A stretch of DNA of 64,000 nt from Streptococcus shenyangsis (GTDB lineage Bacteria > Bacillota > Bacilli > Lactobacillales > Streptococcaceae), in contig NZ_VFSH01000001.1 of NCBI RefSeq assembly GCF_006385785.1, positions 124,001 to 188,000 on the forward strand. The letters are read 5' to 3'. Within the stretch, counting starts at the first letter, position 1; each line of letters starts with the position of its first letter. A program made the translations under genes and the position numbers. Below the pieces are notes generated by a model. The model saw only the letters and a list, made by a program, of their open reading frames with translations, made no database searches and had not been told where the DNA came from. Positions 22,798 to 33,705 of this stretch are shown one piece after another.

Positions 22798-23255
22798 TCC
22801 AACTCATACAAATCTGCAATAATAGCTGCGACACGTTTGATATCTTCCAGCATGCCTCGCATTTCAAAGTCAGCCAAGACAGGGAAACCAAAGCGTTGGC
22901 TGTATTGCTTGGCTGTCAGGCAGTATTGGTTATTAAAGTTACGATTTCCTGAACCAACCACACCAAAACACTTACTAGCATTGTCACCATAGGCGATAAA
23001 ATCCCCCACTGGTGTCGTCAAGATCTCGACATCTCCGTTATCAAGGCCATTCCCACCTTCTAGGTAGGTCGGTAGAAAGGCGATGTAAGGGTGGTCCATT
23101 TCATAGAAATCGTGACCTTCCTTGATCAAATCCTTAATATGAATCTTTTGAACCTCAATTCCCTCGTACTGGGACAAGAGATAGTCTTTCAAGCGCGTCA
23201 CAAAACTCTCAGTATTGCCACTCAGACTGATATAGACTAAAGAAATTGTCTTCAT
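22791..23255 (-). CDS. nrdI: NrdI-like flavodoxin
   Basis: The product has 154 residues. It has the flavodoxin phosphate loop SLSGNTESF, the segment YGDNASKCFGVVGSGNRNFN and the residues FGFPVLADFEMRG, typical of NrdI. NrdI supplies oxidant to assemble the manganese cofactor of class Ib ribonucleotide reductase. This stand-alone copy is not next to nrdEF, and streptococci often carry more than one NrdI, so it could be a divergent paralogue. Confidence 0.85.
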   Translation of the reverse strand: MKTISLVYISLSGNTESFVTRLKDYLLSQYEGIEVQKIHIKDLIKEGHDFYEMDHPYIAFLPTYLEGGNGLDNGDVEILTTPVGDFIAYGDNASKCFGVVGSGNRNFNNQYCLTAKQYSQRFGFPVLADFEMRGMLEDIKRVAAIIADLYELES

Positions 23256-23285
23256 ATTTTACCTCCATAATTTTATCTATAATCG

Positions 23286-23324
23286 AAAAATAACTACCAA
23301 GATTGTAACTTGATAGTTATTTTT
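23286..23324. terminator. terminator of two-component operon
   Basis: AAAAATAACTA and TAGTTATTTTT form an 11-bp stem with a 17-nt loop, flanked by A and T runs. It lies 10 nt after the last gene of the leftward operon. Confidence 0.8.
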
Positions 23325-23333
23325 TGTCAATAC

Positions 23334-23867
23334 TTAGGCAAACTCTCCTGTTTCCTCTTCTTCAGCCAAGGCTTTTTGTTGACGCCACATCTTATAGAAG
23401 ACAAGGGCTAGGAAAAGAACATTGATGACGATAGAGAAAATGCTAACGGCTTGTGAAATAACACTTATCCCTAAACGCATGGTCTCATCGTGAACTAACT
23501 GCACAGCGTCTTGTAAAGTCACATAGCTATAAATCGAACCAATAATGGCTAGCAAAACATAGCCGACATAAGTATAGTTTGCATATTGTAAATTCTTACG
23601 AATAAGGAATACAATCGCTACTACCACTAAAATAGCAGATAACACAATCAAGGCCATATTAAAAATAGAATGAGTTGATTCTGCTACTCTATAGCTGTAA
23701 TTAAGCTGGTCTTCTAATTGCTGAGCACTAATCCCTTCAATAGTTTTCTGACTCGCACGAAAGGCTTCTTTGCTAGGCAAGGGACTCAACATTCCAAATA
23801 GAGACGCAGCTGAAATCAGAGCAGACAAGATTAGCAAGACCCATAGATAAATCGGTTTCTTTTTCAT
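23334..23867 (-). CDS. four-helix membrane protein of TCS operon
   Basis: The product has 177 residues from the ATG at 23867, which has AGGAGG upstream. It starts with a signal-like helix (YLWVLLILSALISAASLFGM), then a soluble loop, then three more hydrophobic helices (MALIVLSAILVVVAIVFLI, then YTYVGYVLLAIIGSIYSYV, then SIFSIVINVLFLALVFYKMW). The tail is acidic (EEEETGEFA). It is the last gene after the histidine kinase and response regulator, possibly a target or modulator. No family recognised. Confidence 0.75.
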   Translation of the reverse strand: MKKKPIYLWVLLILSALISAASLFGMLSPLPSKEAFRASQKTIEGISAQQLEDQLNYSYRVAESTHSIFNMALIVLSAILVVVAIVFLIRKNLQYANYTYVGYVLLAIIGSIYSYVTLQDAVQLVHDETMRLGISVISQAVSIFSIVINVLFLALVFYKMWRQQKALAEEEETGEFA

Positions 23868-23927
23868 GATAGAACCTCCTGATATTATTATTGATATTAT
23901 AGCACCTTTTGTAAGGGAATACAAATC

Positions 23928-25214
23928 TTATAGTATAGTTTCTACCTGTTTTCGGTAGGCTTTTGGCGATTTTCCGCACAATTTTCGGAACACTTTATAG
24001 AAATATCCCACGTTACTGTAACCAACAGCATAACAAATATCTTCGATACTGTCACTAGTCGAAAGCAAGAGTTGTTGGGCAGCCTTAATGCGTTGTTTGT
24101 TTAGTAACTCTGCGAAAGTCGAATTGGTTTCTCGCTTAATCAACTGACCTAGATAGACAGGATTGATAAAAAGATCCTTACTGATATCCTTGAGCGAAAG
24201 TTCTTTCTGATAATCACGCCCAATAACTTCCAGTACACTGACCACATTTTCATTCATGCGATATTGCCCAAAAAATCGGGTCAGAGTTTCCTTAATATAA
24301 GGAACCAATTCATCAAAGGATTGAATAGCATGAATGGTTTTGACGATATCCGTCATATCATCAGCTTTTAGATGTTCAAACAAGTGAAAAACATCCATGA
24401 CAAACTGGATAAAAAGCTGTTTGGTAATCGGAACACGGGGTGTATTTTCAAGAACCACCTTCTCCAAGAGGTTTAACTCTTCTACGATTTGGTTGAGATC
24501 CCCCTGAATGATAACCCTATAAATCGGTTCGTAATAGGCAAAGAGACTCTGAGACTGTTTTAAATTTACAGAACCGTAAAAGAGGGCTTTCTCAGCATTC
24601 AGCTTCCAGCGTTCAAAGTGTTCTTGATAAGGAGCTTCAAAGGGAGTAACGACTAAACCATCTAGGGGTTGATCAGAAATAAAAATCTGCCAATCTTGTC
24701 CTAACACATAGTAGGGAATGGTGAAAGAGCCTTGTTTTTCCTTGGATAGGCCTATCCACCAATTCTCCTTACCACCTAAATAACTAACAAATCCAGCCTC
24801 ATCTAAATCTTGACTGAGGGTCTGACTTTTCTTTCCTCTCTCGCCGAGCTGACCTGCAATCTTCTCCAGCAGATTTCCCAACTCTACCTTATCAACAGGC
24901 TTGACCAAATAGTCCACCACACTAAGGTTCATTGCTCTTTTTACATAATCAAACTCCTGATAACCTGAGAGCAGGATATAGGCAGCTTCAGGTAAAATTT
25001 CTTTCATCTCCCGAATCATATCAAGCCCTGTTTTGTCAGGCATATTGACATCGGAAATGACCACATCGACGGGATTGTTCTGAACATATTCTAATGCTTC
25101 ATCGGCATGACTGGCTGTTGCGACGACCTCCATATCCCACTTATCAAAGGGAATCAAACGTTTCAGACCTTCTGTCACCATGTACTCATCATCTACTAAT
25201 AATACTTTATACAT
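23928..25214 (-). CDS. YesN-type response regulator (TCS07-like)
   Basis: The product has 428 residues. The receiver domain has MYKVLLVDDEYMVTEGLKRL, phosphoacceptor D55 in ISDVNMPD, and the VDYLVKPV lysine. A long middle segment of unknown function (about 130-320) follows. The C-terminal AraC-type double HTH has VYLGQLIKRETNSTFAELLN and DSIEDICYAVGYSNVGYFYK. Together with the kinase it forms a YesMN system, which usually senses or controls glycan use. In pneumococci the matching pair is TCS07 (recalled from gene order). Confidence 0.92.
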   Translation of the reverse strand: MYKVLLVDDEYMVTEGLKRLIPFDKWDMEVVATASHADEALEYVQNNPVDVVISDVNMPDKTGLDMIREMKEILPEAAYILLSGYQEFDYVKRAMNLSVVDYLVKPVDKVELGNLLEKIAGQLGERGKKSQTLSQDLDEAGFVSYLGGKENWWIGLSKEKQGSFTIPYYVLGQDWQIFISDQPLDGLVVTPFEAPYQEHFERWKLNAEKALFYGSVNLKQSQSLFAYYEPIYRVIIQGDLNQIVEELNLLEKVVLENTPRVPITKQLFIQFVMDVFHLFEHLKADDMTDIVKTIHAIQSFDELVPYIKETLTRFFGQYRMNENVVSVLEVIGRDYQKELSLKDISKDLFINPVYLGQLIKRETNSTFAELLNKQRIKAAQQLLLSTSDSIEDICYAVGYSNVGYFYKVFRKLCGKSPKAYRKQVETIL

Positions 25215-25225
25215 TTTCTCCCTTT

Positions 25226-26872
25226 CTACTCATCTTGAATTGTAATACGATACTGAACACCTGCTTGCTCTGCAGAATCTATAGTAATAGCATAGCGATC
25301 CCCAAAATAGAGCACAAAACGCTCATGGACATTGACAATCCCGATAGACTGCCTTTGGGCACTGTAGCTAGCTTGGTGTTCAAAATGTCTCTGACTTAAT
25401 TTTTTTCGAAGATTTGTCATCTTTTCAGACGACATACCACGACCATTATCGACCACCAAAATTTCCACAAAACCATCTCGTTTAAGAGCTTTAATGCTAA
25501 TCACATTATCTGTCCGTCTATGGTCAACACCATGAGCGAAATAATTTTCTACCAGCGGTTGCAAAGTAAACTTAGGAATCTTCATATTCTCTAACTCTGG
25601 GTCTATCTTGAAACCATAGGCAATAGATTTAGGATAGCGAACCATGCAAAGATAACTATATTTACGGCAAAATTCTAATTCCTGTTTGAGGAGGGTTTCT
25701 CTTTCATCAGAAATATTGTTACGCAAGAGACTACTGAACTCATAAATGATATCTGCCAACTCATCTTGACTCTGCATGACTGCGTACATACGTAAAAATT
25801 CCAGCGTATTATACATAAAATGAGGATTGATTTGAGCTTGTAGGGCTCGCATATTGGCATCTTTTTGACTAAGCTCTAACTGGTAAATATCATGGATGTT
25901 CTTTTCCAAGCGATCCAACATATCATTGGTCGTCTCCGCGATCAGGAGCAATTCCTGATCCTTTTCAAGCGTATCAATGCGAAGACCTTCTTCCCCTTGA
26001 GCAATAGCTTGGATGGAATCCACCAAATCCACTACCTGCTTTTGATAATTAGCAAAGGTCTGCCTCAAAGTCAGATAAAGAATAACAATAAAAAGAAGGC
26101 TCAAGCCCACAATCAAAGAAGAGCTAGTCACTGTTCCTTGTAAAACAAAGTTTTTGGGAACTGCCACCTGAACCTGATAGCCATGAGAGGTCACACCAAC
26201 AAACCAGTTCTCATGCTCCCTATTGACCCTCTCACCAATATGAAAAATCTCCGTATCAAAAGGCGATGTCACAGTCACAGCCATCGGGATATGACCTCGG
26301 GTATTGTCCACAGCATGGTATAAGATTTCTGGATCCAAGGAGATATAAACAACCCCTATCGATTGATCCGTCGCTGGGTCTAAAATAGGCACTCCAAAAC
26401 TATTGGCCTCTGGTTTAAAGTCTTCCGCAAGTACCGTATGACCACCTCTCTCATTTCTGCTCGAAACATAAACTTCTTTAAAGTCCTGCAAGACGATTGC
26501 AACACCCGTTATATAGTCATTTTGGACATAAAGATCATCAATATTTTCATACAGAGAAATAGAAGTTGACGAAGCTGCTTGATGCTCCAACAACCAATAA
26601 AAATACTCAGAAGTTGACAGGCTAAAGTACTTATAAACCCCTTGTATCCGGTCTTGATTGGCTACTAAATCTTGAGCTAGCTGAGCTGACTCGCGATAAT
26701 AATATTCCACCTCTTCGACTGTTCGAGTAGTTACACGCTGGGCTACTCTTTGAGCTTCCTTTTCCCGTGAATCCCAGTCAGCGTAAGAAAGTAAGATTGC
26801 AAAACTCGCAATAATAATGATCATAACTGAACTATAGGTTCGCAGAAGCGTATGTAGCCAAAACTGCTTCAT
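25226..26872 (-). CDS. YesM-type sensor histidine kinase (TCS07-like)
   Basis: The product has about 548 residues from the ATG at 26872, which follows the YesL-like gene's TAG closely (TAGAATG). It has an N-terminal transmembrane helix (YSSVMIIIIASFAILLSYA), an extracellular dCache-like domain to about residue 260, a second helix (LIVGLSLLFIVILYLTLR), HAMP, and the His_kinase domain with INPHFMYNTLEFLR (phospho-His) and DNGRGM (ATP lid). This is the histidine-kinase subfamily that pairs with AraC-type regulators. In-frame ATGs up to 27 residues earlier exist without clear ribosome sites. Confidence 0.92.
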   Translation of the reverse strand: MKQFWLHTLLRTYSSVMIIIIASFAILLSYADWDSREKEAQRVAQRVTTRTVEEVEYYYRESAQLAQDLVANQDRIQGVYKYFSLSTSEYFYWLLEHQAASSTSISLYENIDDLYVQNDYITGVAIVLQDFKEVYVSSRNERGGHTVLAEDFKPEANSFGVPILDPATDQSIGVVYISLDPEILYHAVDNTRGHIPMAVTVTSPFDTEIFHIGERVNREHENWFVGVTSHGYQVQVAVPKNFVLQGTVTSSSLIVGLSLLFIVILYLTLRQTFANYQKQVVDLVDSIQAIAQGEEGLRIDTLEKDQELLLIAETTNDMLDRLEKNIHDIYQLELSQKDANMRALQAQINPHFMYNTLEFLRMYAVMQSQDELADIIYEFSSLLRNNISDERETLLKQELEFCRKYSYLCMVRYPKSIAYGFKIDPELENMKIPKFTLQPLVENYFAHGVDHRRTDNVISIKALKRDGFVEILVVDNGRGMSSEKMTNLRKKLSQRHFEHQASYSAQRQSIGIVNVHERFVLYFGDRYAITIDSAEQAGVQYRITIQDE

Positions 26873-26873
26873 T

Positions 26874-27488
26874 CTATTTTGTCGCCAATTTTTCATGGAT
26901 GCTTTCATAGACCGGTTCCAACATATCACTGATAAAGAAATGCCACATCCCAATTCCTACAAAGAAGAGAAGAGCAGGCATATAATAACCAATTGCCACA
27001 AGTAGCACTGTCCCAAGAAGAACCTTGACCACAGCTGCTAGGCTCATAAAGATGCCAATCAAGGATAGTTTGAGACTATTTCGATAGGACAAGTCAAAAT
27101 AAACTTGTAGTTTCAAAGATACTGTATAGGCCAAAAAGATCAGGGCAACTACTAGAACATTCAAAAAGGTCGCAATCAAATGAACAATAGTCTGATGAGG
27201 CAATTGCACCAAGAGATACAAGCCATAAACCAAAACTAGATCCACTCCTAGAAAGCTATAGAAAATCAGGTTGCTTGATACAAAATTTTGCTTATAAAGA
27301 GACCAAGCCTCCTTCAAACTGTATTCCCGAAAGCTATAACCATGTTCTGCATACAAGCTCATCAAGGTGGCACTAGCCGGCGCTAGACCAAGAATAATCC
27401 CTCCTGCCAATGTTAATATCCAAAAGAAGGCTGTCGCAATCATCCCTAAAAAGAAACGATTAAAGACAAAGTCTAAAAATCTCCCCAT
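26874..27488 (-). CDS. YesL-like DUF624 membrane protein
   Basis: The product has 204 residues with about five transmembrane helices (GMIATAFFWILTLAGGIILG, then VDLVLVYGLYLLV, then LIATFLNVLVVALIFLAYTV, then IGIFMSLAAVVKVLLGTVLL, then AIGYYMPALLFFVGIGMWHF). It fits the YesL/DUF624 family. It is the first gene of the leftward operon yesL-yesM-yesN. In Bacillus, YesL sits in the same setting beside YesMN and an ABC glycan importer. No importer is next to it here. Confidence 0.85.
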   Translation of the reverse strand: MGRFLDFVFNRFFLGMIATAFFWILTLAGGIILGLAPASATLMSLYAEHGYSFREYSLKEAWSLYKQNFVSSNLIFYSFLGVDLVLVYGLYLLVQLPHQTIVHLIATFLNVLVVALIFLAYTVSLKLQVYFDLSYRNSLKLSLIGIFMSLAAVVKVLLGTVLLVAIGYYMPALLFFVGIGMWHFFISDMLEPVYESIHEKLATK

Positions 27489-27622
27489 GATATCCCCCTA
27501 AAAATAACTATGAAACTATTATAGCATATTTCAAGCGTTTTCAAACACATAGACTATCCATTTACAATCCCACCAAACCGTGGTACAATGAGAATTGTGA
27601 GAAAATTATCAGGAGACAATTC

Positions 27623-28192
27623 ATGAAAAAATCTATCTTAACTACACTGCTTTTTGCAGTTCTTTACTTCCTCTGCATGGGGATTGGTGTCCTTTTGGGC
27701 AATCTCTTTGACCAAACTGGAAACATGTTTTATGCGCCTGCCTTTACTGGCCTTGTAGGCGGCAGCATCTATATGATCCTAGTCGCAAAAGTTCCGCGAT
27801 TTGGAGCCATTACCACTATCGGCCTTGTCATGGCCCTCTTTTTCTTGGGAACTAAACACGGTGCTGGTGCCTTCCTTCCTGGAATTATCTGTGGCCTCCT
27901 AGCAGATGGAGTAGCTAACCTCGGAAAATACAAGGACCAAACAAAGAACCTCCTTTCTTTCGTTATTTTTGCCTTTAGCACATCAGGACCGATCTTGCTT
28001 ATGTGGATTACTCCCAAAGCCTATATGGCTACCCTTCTGGCAAGAGGAAAATCGCAAGAATATATCGACCGTATCATGGTCGCACCAAATCCTGGAACCG
28101 TCCTTCTATTTATCGCAAGTATTGTCATCGGAGCCCTAGTGGGTGCTTTGATTGGACAAGCCTTGAGTAAAAAATTGGCACAAAAAATCTGA
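27623..28192 (+). CDS. MptD-type ECF transporter S component
   Basis: The product has 189 residues with about five hydrophobic helices (LTTLLFAVLYFLCMGIGVLL, then GLVGGSIYMILVAKV, then ITTIGLVMALFFLGT, then LSFVIFAFSTSGPILLMWI, then VLLFIASIVIGALVGALIGQ). This fits the MptD/Trep-Strep family of substrate-binding (S) components of energy-coupling-factor transporters. The ATPase and T components would be encoded elsewhere and the substrate is unknown. AGGAGA precedes the ATG. Confidence 0.8.
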   Translation: MKKSILTTLLFAVLYFLCMGIGVLLGNLFDQTGNMFYAPAFTGLVGGSIYMILVAKVPRFGAITTIGLVMALFFLGTKHGAGAFLPGIICGLLADGVANLGKYKDQTKNLLSFVIFAFSTSGPILLMWITPKAYMATLLARGKSQEYIDRIMVAPNPGTVLLFIASIVIGALVGALIGQALSKKLAQKI

Positions 28193-28197
28193 TTACT

Positions 28198-28223
28198 AAA
28201 AAAGAGCCACACGGCTCTTTTTT
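28198..28223. terminator. bidirectional terminator
   Basis: AAAAAAGAGCC-ACAC-GGCTCTTTTTT is a perfect 11-bp hairpin serving both the ECF gene and the convergent methionine transporter operon. Confidence 0.92.
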
Positions 28224-28914
28224 ATTTATGACTCAATTTCTTGGTCAGGAAATCTCCCAAGAATTGGATTGCAAAGATAATCAAAATGATAATGATAGTT
28301 GCCAAGATGGTCACATCGTGATTGTAACGGTTAAATCCATAGGCGATAGCTACGTTACCAATACCACCTGCTCCGACCGCTCCCGCCATGGCTGTTTCAC
28401 CGACTAGTGAAATCAAGGTTACAGTCGTCACACGGATCAAATCTGGAAGGCCTTCTGATAGGTAAACACCTACGATATCCCAGAATGTCGCTCCGCTAGC
28501 TTGAGCCGCCTCAATGACACCACCATCTAGCTCAGCCAATACCACCTGTACTTGACGGGCAAAGAAGGCAAAGACTGCAAAAGATAACGGTACGATAGCC
28601 GCATTTGGACCAATGCTTGTTCCTACGATTAGATGAGAGAAGGGTGACAAGACTGCCAAGAGAATGATAAATGGTACCGCACGGAAAATAGAGGTAATCT
28701 TATCCAAAATCCAAAAAACAACTTTATTTTCCAAAACACCACCCGGCGCTGTCAAGACAAGGAAAAGACCTGCCACCAGCCCCAAGAAACCTCCAATAAT
28801 AAAGGAAAGAACTGTCATATAAAGGGTTAGGTAGATGGCTGTTCCCCAGCCTGCTTGACCAGCCCAGCCCATTTTATAAACATTTGGTAAATAGGTTTGA
28901 ATCAATGATTCCAT
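28222..28914 (-). CDS. metI: methionine ABC transporter permease
   Basis: The product has 230 residues, the usual size for MetI, with five to six transmembrane helices. It has the permease EAA-type loop (LDGGVIEAAQASGATFWDIV) that contacts the ATPase, and MAGAVGAGGIGNVAIAYGFN near the end. It is encoded 1 nt after metN and ends in the shared terminator. It imports methionine with MetN and the lipoprotein MetQ. Confidence 0.93.
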   Translation of the reverse strand: MESLIQTYLPNVYKMGWAGQAGWGTAIYLTLYMTVLSFIIGGFLGLVAGLFLVLTAPGGVLENKVVFWILDKITSIFRAVPFIILLAVLSPFSHLIVGTSIGPNAAIVPLSFAVFAFFARQVQVVLAELDGGVIEAAQASGATFWDIVGVYLSEGLPDLIRVTTVTLISLVGETAMAGAVGAGGIGNVAIAYGFNRYNHDVTILATIIIILIIFAIQFLGDFLTKKLSHK

Positions 28915-28915
28915 C

Positions 28916-29977
28916 TTACTGTCCTCCCTTCAATACTTTTAGCTGCACACCTGCTTGACGAATGGCTTCTTGGGCACCTGCCAACGCTGCTTTTTCACCT
29001 GACAAGACCACCACCAATTCTCCAACAGGAGTACCATCCAAAATTTCGATATTTCCATAGAGGATATTAGCTGTTACTTGGTAATGCTTGTACAATTCAT
29101 TCAAAAGTGGCTCGTCTGTTGAAGCACCCGCATACTTGAGTTGTACCAAAAGGCTGTTTTCAGACAAGTGTTCCACGATTTCTTGCTTCTCGATTTTGAC
29201 CATGGCTTCGTCAATACCTGTGGCTGTTGAGATAAAGTCTTGAGTCAAAGGTTGTTTAGGGTCTGAGAAGATTTCAAGGACACTACCCTCTTCAATCAAA
29301 TGTCCGTCCTGCATAACCGCCACACGGTTGGCAATGTCTTTGACAATCTGCATTTCATGCGTAATCAAGACAACAGTTAAGCCTAATTTTTGGTTCAAAT
29401 CTTGCAACAAGGCCAAAATCTGCTTGGTAGTCTTAGGATCAAGGGCAGAAGTCGACTCGTCTGAAATCAAGATTTTTGGATCATTTGCTAAGGCACGCGC
29501 AATGGCCACACGCTGTTTTTGTCCACCAGATAGTTGTGAAGGGTAATTTTCAGCACGATCTGCCAAGCCAACCAAGTCCAACAATTTAGCTACTTTAGCC
29601 TTCTTTTCTTCCTTGCTGAGGCCAGAGTGTTTAAGGGCAAAGGCTACATTCTCCTCTGCTGTCTTTTGGCTCATCAGGTTGAAATGCTGGAAAATCATTC
29701 CAATATCTTGACGTTTACGACGCAACTGCTCTGCCGTCAAGGTGACCTCACCATCAAAAATCACATCGTCGTCAATGGTAATTTTCCCTGCAGATGGTTT
29801 TTGCAAGAGGTTAATCACCCGTACAAGGGTTGATTTCCCTGCTCCAGAATATCCAACGATTCCGTAGATATCCCCTTCTTTGATGTGAATGGTCACATCC
29901 TTGACCGCTGTGATGGTTCTCTTCTTTTGGTGAAAAGTCACATCAATCTGATCTAACTTGATAATATCTCTACTCAT
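28916..29977 (-). CDS. metN: methionine ABC transporter ATPase
   Basis: The product has 353 residues. It has Walker [10 protein letters not shown], signature LSGGQKQR, Walker [13 protein letters not shown] and the H-loop LITHEMQ. A C-terminal NIL domain (about 265-353) is typical of MetN and allows feedback inhibition by methionine. The start overlaps the M20 peptidase stop by 8 nt, so the peptidase and transporter are translated as one operon. Confidence 0.95.
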   Translation of the reverse strand: MSRDIIKLDQIDVTFHQKKRTITAVKDVTIHIKEGDIYGIVGYSGAGKSTLVRVINLLQKPSAGKITIDDDVIFDGEVTLTAEQLRRKRQDIGMIFQHFNLMSQKTAEENVAFALKHSGLSKEEKKAKVAKLLDLVGLADRAENYPSQLSGGQKQRVAIARALANDPKILISDESTSALDPKTTKQILALLQDLNQKLGLTVVLITHEMQIVKDIANRVAVMQDGHLIEEGSVLEIFSDPKQPLTQDFISTATGIDEAMVKIEKQEIVEHLSENSLLVQLKYAGASTDEPLLNELYKHYQVTANILYGNIEILDGTPVGELVVVLSGEKAALAGAQEAIRQAGVQLKVLKGGQ

Positions 29978-31343
29978 AGCTTCTAATCAGCTCCTCTACT
30001 AATTCAATATGGGTATAGTAATCGGCGATTCGCACGTTCTCATCTCCACCGTGGTCTCGACTATTGGCATTTCCTAGACCGAAGGCCACCATTGGCACCT
30101 CTAGAGCATCAAAGACCGTATGCATAGGCCCTGTCCCCGCTGTCGTCGGCAAGACTGAAACGCCCTGTGGATAGAATTTCTTGGCCAACTCGATCACATT
30201 GAGAATGGCTGGTGCGCTCATATCGCTTCGATAGCTCATCTCTCCCAAGGTATAGTATAATTCTACCTTATCAAAGCCATTTTTGTCTAGCTGTTTCCGA
30301 ATTTTTTCCAGAACATCATGCGGTTCTAGGCCAGGAACCAAACGAACCTCTAGCTTAGCACTGGCTTCTGCTGGCAAAATCGTTTTAACCCCTTGTCCTT
30401 GGTAACCTGACTGAATCCCTTCGATATTAAGGGCTGGCTCGAAAAAGAAACGTTTTAGAAAGGCTGCGCGATCCTCTTGTAAGAGAGGTAATTCCAAACC
30501 ATAAATCTGGCTGATTTCCCCTGGATTTCGTTGAGCGTAAGTGTCCACCAAGGCCAATTCTCGTTCATTTGGCTCTTGTACTTCTTCGTACAAGCCTTCA
30601 ACCAAGATACGGCCATCTGCAGCACGAAGAGACTGTAGGGCTTGAAGAAGATACCATGGAGCTGATTCCACAACCCCACCATAACTGGAATGGATGTCAA
30701 CATCAGCGCTTTTTACCTTGGCATCAAAGGTCACAATTCCCTTATTTCCGCCAGAAATTTCTAGCTGTTCCAAGGCATTTTTGGTTCCTTGTTCCCATAC
30801 CAACAAATCCGCACCACGGAGTTTATCCGCATGTTTTTCCAGATACTTGTCTAGGTCTGTCGAGGCAGATTCCTCTGCTCCCTCCATGATAAAACTGATA
30901 TTGACAGGCAGGTCATCGTGGTGCTGCATGTATTTTCTCAAAGCACTCAAACGAGCTGTGATATGACCCTTGTCGTCATCAACCCCACGCCCATACATGA
31001 AGCCATTGCGCACTGAAAGAGTAAAAGGATCCTCTGTCCAGACCTGATCCCCATCCGCTGGCACAGTGTCATAGTGGTTATAGAAGATTAGGGTCTTGGC
31101 ATCTGGACGCGAACTCTTGAAATGCGCCATGACAAAGGGCGCTGTATAAGTCTCATCAATCTCCACTTCAGCCCCAACACGCTTGAAAATCTCACCCAGA
31201 TAGTTGGCAACTTCTTTGAGCCCCACCTGTTGGGCAAAGACTGATTTCTTAGAAATCAAGATACGCAAAACCTCAAAATAATGCTGGGCCACATGATCCT
31301 TTTCAAATTTTTCAATCTGTTCTTGTTCGCTAGGAAAAACCAT
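29970..31343 (-). CDS. M20 family metallopeptidase
   Basis: The product has 457 residues. Metal-binding residues are visible in [23 protein letters not shown] (the bridging Asp), MEGAEES (catalytic Glu and ligand) and the late RDHGGDEN histidine. It resembles dipeptidase/ArgE/DapE-type enzymes. It lies between metQ and metN, so it may release methionine from peptides or an N-blocked form for the same pathway. The substrate is inferred from context. Confidence 0.9.
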   Translation of the reverse strand: MVFPSEQEQIEKFEKDHVAQHYFEVLRILISKKSVFAQQVGLKEVANYLGEIFKRVGAEVEIDETYTAPFVMAHFKSSRPDAKTLIFYNHYDTVPADGDQVWTEDPFTLSVRNGFMYGRGVDDDKGHITARLSALRKYMQHHDDLPVNISFIMEGAEESASTDLDKYLEKHADKLRGADLLVWEQGTKNALEQLEISGGNKGIVTFDAKVKSADVDIHSSYGGVVESAPWYLLQALQSLRAADGRILVEGLYEEVQEPNERELALVDTYAQRNPGEISQIYGLELPLLQEDRAAFLKRFFFEPALNIEGIQSGYQGQGVKTILPAEASAKLEVRLVPGLEPHDVLEKIRKQLDKNGFDKVELYYTLGEMSYRSDMSAPAILNVIELAKKFYPQGVSVLPTTAGTGPMHTVFDALEVPMVAFGLGNANSRDHGGDENVRIADYYTHIELVEELIRSYE

Positions 31344-31439
31344 ATTCTCTCTACCTTTCTATGAACTACTCTTCCTGACAATCCCTGCTCTATACAAAAG
31401 CAAGAGGTGGAATTCTCTCTCCCACCTCCCTGTTTCTTA

Positions 31440-32294
31440 TTACCAAACTGGTTGATCCAAACCGTCTGATGTTTCTTCGATAACTTTTTTCACTTCATCT
31501 GTATGGTAAGCTGCAACGACTTTCTTGATAGCATCAGCCTTAGGTGATGATTCCCAATCTTTTTTCGCAACAATGATGTTGTACCATTGTTTTGAATTTT
31601 CATCAGCTTGTTCTTTGAAGAGTGCTTTCTTGTAGTCCAATTTTGCTTCTGTAACGAAGGTATTGTTTACAACGGCAGCGTCAACTGATGACAATGAACG
31701 AGCTGTTTGGCTAGCGTCCAATTCAGTGATTTTCAAGTTCTTTGGATTTTCTTTGATGTTAGCAACTGTTGCAAGAGCAGTTCCTGAAACGTCCAATTTA
31801 ATCAAGCCAGCTGATTGAAGCAAGTAAAGCGCACGGCTTTCGTTTGTAGCATCGTTTGGTACAGCAATTTCTCCGTTTGCTGGGATATCTTCTACTTTAG
31901 TGTACTTGTTGTCACTTCCATTCAAACCTGAGTAAAGGCGGATTGGAGAGATGTAAGTATCTGCAATCGCTACAAGGTCTTTTCCGTTTTCTTTGTTCCA
32001 GTTGTTCAAGAAGTTATAGTGTTGGAAAGCGTTCAAGTCTACTTCACCATCAGCAGTTGCCTTGTTTGGTTGTGAGTAGTCTGTGAACTCTGTAAATTCC
32101 AAAGTGATACCGTCTTTTTTAACCAATTCTTGGATTTTGTCCCAACGTTTTTCTTCAGAACCGCTACGGTTAACAGTTGCGATTTTGATAGTTGTTGCAT
32201 TGTCTGCTTTCTTTTCTGAGTTTCCGCAAGCTGCAAGAGCCAAACCTGCGACTGTAGCAAGGGCTGCTACACCAAGCCATTTTTTAATTTTCAT
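31440..32294 (-). CDS. metQ: methionine-binding lipoprotein MetQ
   Basis: The product has 284 residues. A lipoprotein signal (LGVAALATVAGLALAACGNS, lipobox LAAC) is followed by the NlpA/MetQ domain with TIKIATVNRSGSEEKRWD, DLNAFQHYNFLNNWNKENGK, GEIAVPNDATNESRALYLLQ and VVNNTFV. It captures methionine outside the cell for MetNI. It is first of the metQ-M20-metN-metI operon and is preceded by a MET-box. A moderate hairpin (GAGGTGG/CCACCTC, 31404-31428) follows it and may let only part of the transcription continue. Confidence 0.95.
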   Translation of the reverse strand: MKIKKWLGVAALATVAGLALAACGNSEKKADNATTIKIATVNRSGSEEKRWDKIQELVKKDGITLEFTEFTDYSQPNKATADGEVDLNAFQHYNFLNNWNKENGKDLVAIADTYISPIRLYSGLNGSDNKYTKVEDIPANGEIAVPNDATNESRALYLLQSAGLIKLDVSGTALATVANIKENPKNLKITELDASQTARSLSSVDAAVVNNTFVTEAKLDYKKALFKEQADENSKQWYNIIVAKKDWESSPKADAIKKVVAAYHTDEVKKVIEETSDGLDQPVW

Positions 32295-32376
32295 GATTCT
32301 TTCTCCTTAAAAATAATACCGTACTAGTATCTCACAATTTGTTTGATTTCACAAATTGTTATTAGATAGCCAGATA

Positions 32377-32393
32377 TATAGTTTAAAACTATA
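32377..32393. promoter_or_regulatory. MET-box (MetR/MtaR operator)
   Basis: TATAGTTTAAAACTATA is a perfect palindrome about 85 bp upstream of metQ. It matches the streptococcal MetR/MtaR binding motif TATAGTTTNAAACTATA as I recall it. The operon is therefore probably activated when methionine is scarce. Confidence 0.8.
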
Positions 32394-32447
32394 TCCCTAA
32401 AAACTGAGAAATCACCCATCTTATTCCGAATGGATGACTTCAAGAAA

Positions 32448-33311
<864 letters not shown>

Positions 33312-33381
33312 TTAACAGAAAAAGAGCATTTACGCCATTATATGATATCTATCTCTGTGATAAATTTTTTTTATGGCTAAT

Positions 33382-33705
33382 TTAAAAGACCAAGCGCAAG
33401 ACGGCAATCAAGACTACTCCGAAGAGAACCGTTCCGACTAGATTACGGTAGCGAAAGGCTACCCAAGCCGTTGGAAAGACTGCTAAGAAGTCCAGCCATT
33501 TGATTTGAGGAAGGCTACCAACCTTGCCTGTCACTACGCTTGAAAGAATCAAGGCAAAGATAATAGAAACGGGCAAGAACTTCAAAAAACGCTCAACGAT
33601 TGCAGGCAAACCCTTATACTTGACCAAGATGAAGGGAATCATACGGGGAATCCAGGTCACCAAGCCAGAGAAAAGAACTGCTAATAAAAGATACTTACTG
33701 ACCAT
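33382..33705 (-). CDS. azlD: AzlD family branched-chain amino acid exporter subunit
   Basis: The product has 107 residues with three to four hydrophobic helices. The AzlD pattern includes VTWIPRMIPFILVKYKGLPA, RFLKFLPVSIIFALIL and FLAVFPTAWVAFRYRNLVGT. It overlaps azlC by 11 nt. AzlCD pairs export branched-chain amino acids or analogues. Confidence 0.88.
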   Translation of the reverse strand: MVSKYLLLAVLFSGLVTWIPRMIPFILVKYKGLPAIVERFLKFLPVSIIFALILSSVVTGKVGSLPQIKWLDFLAVFPTAWVAFRYRNLVGTVLFGVVLIAVLRLVF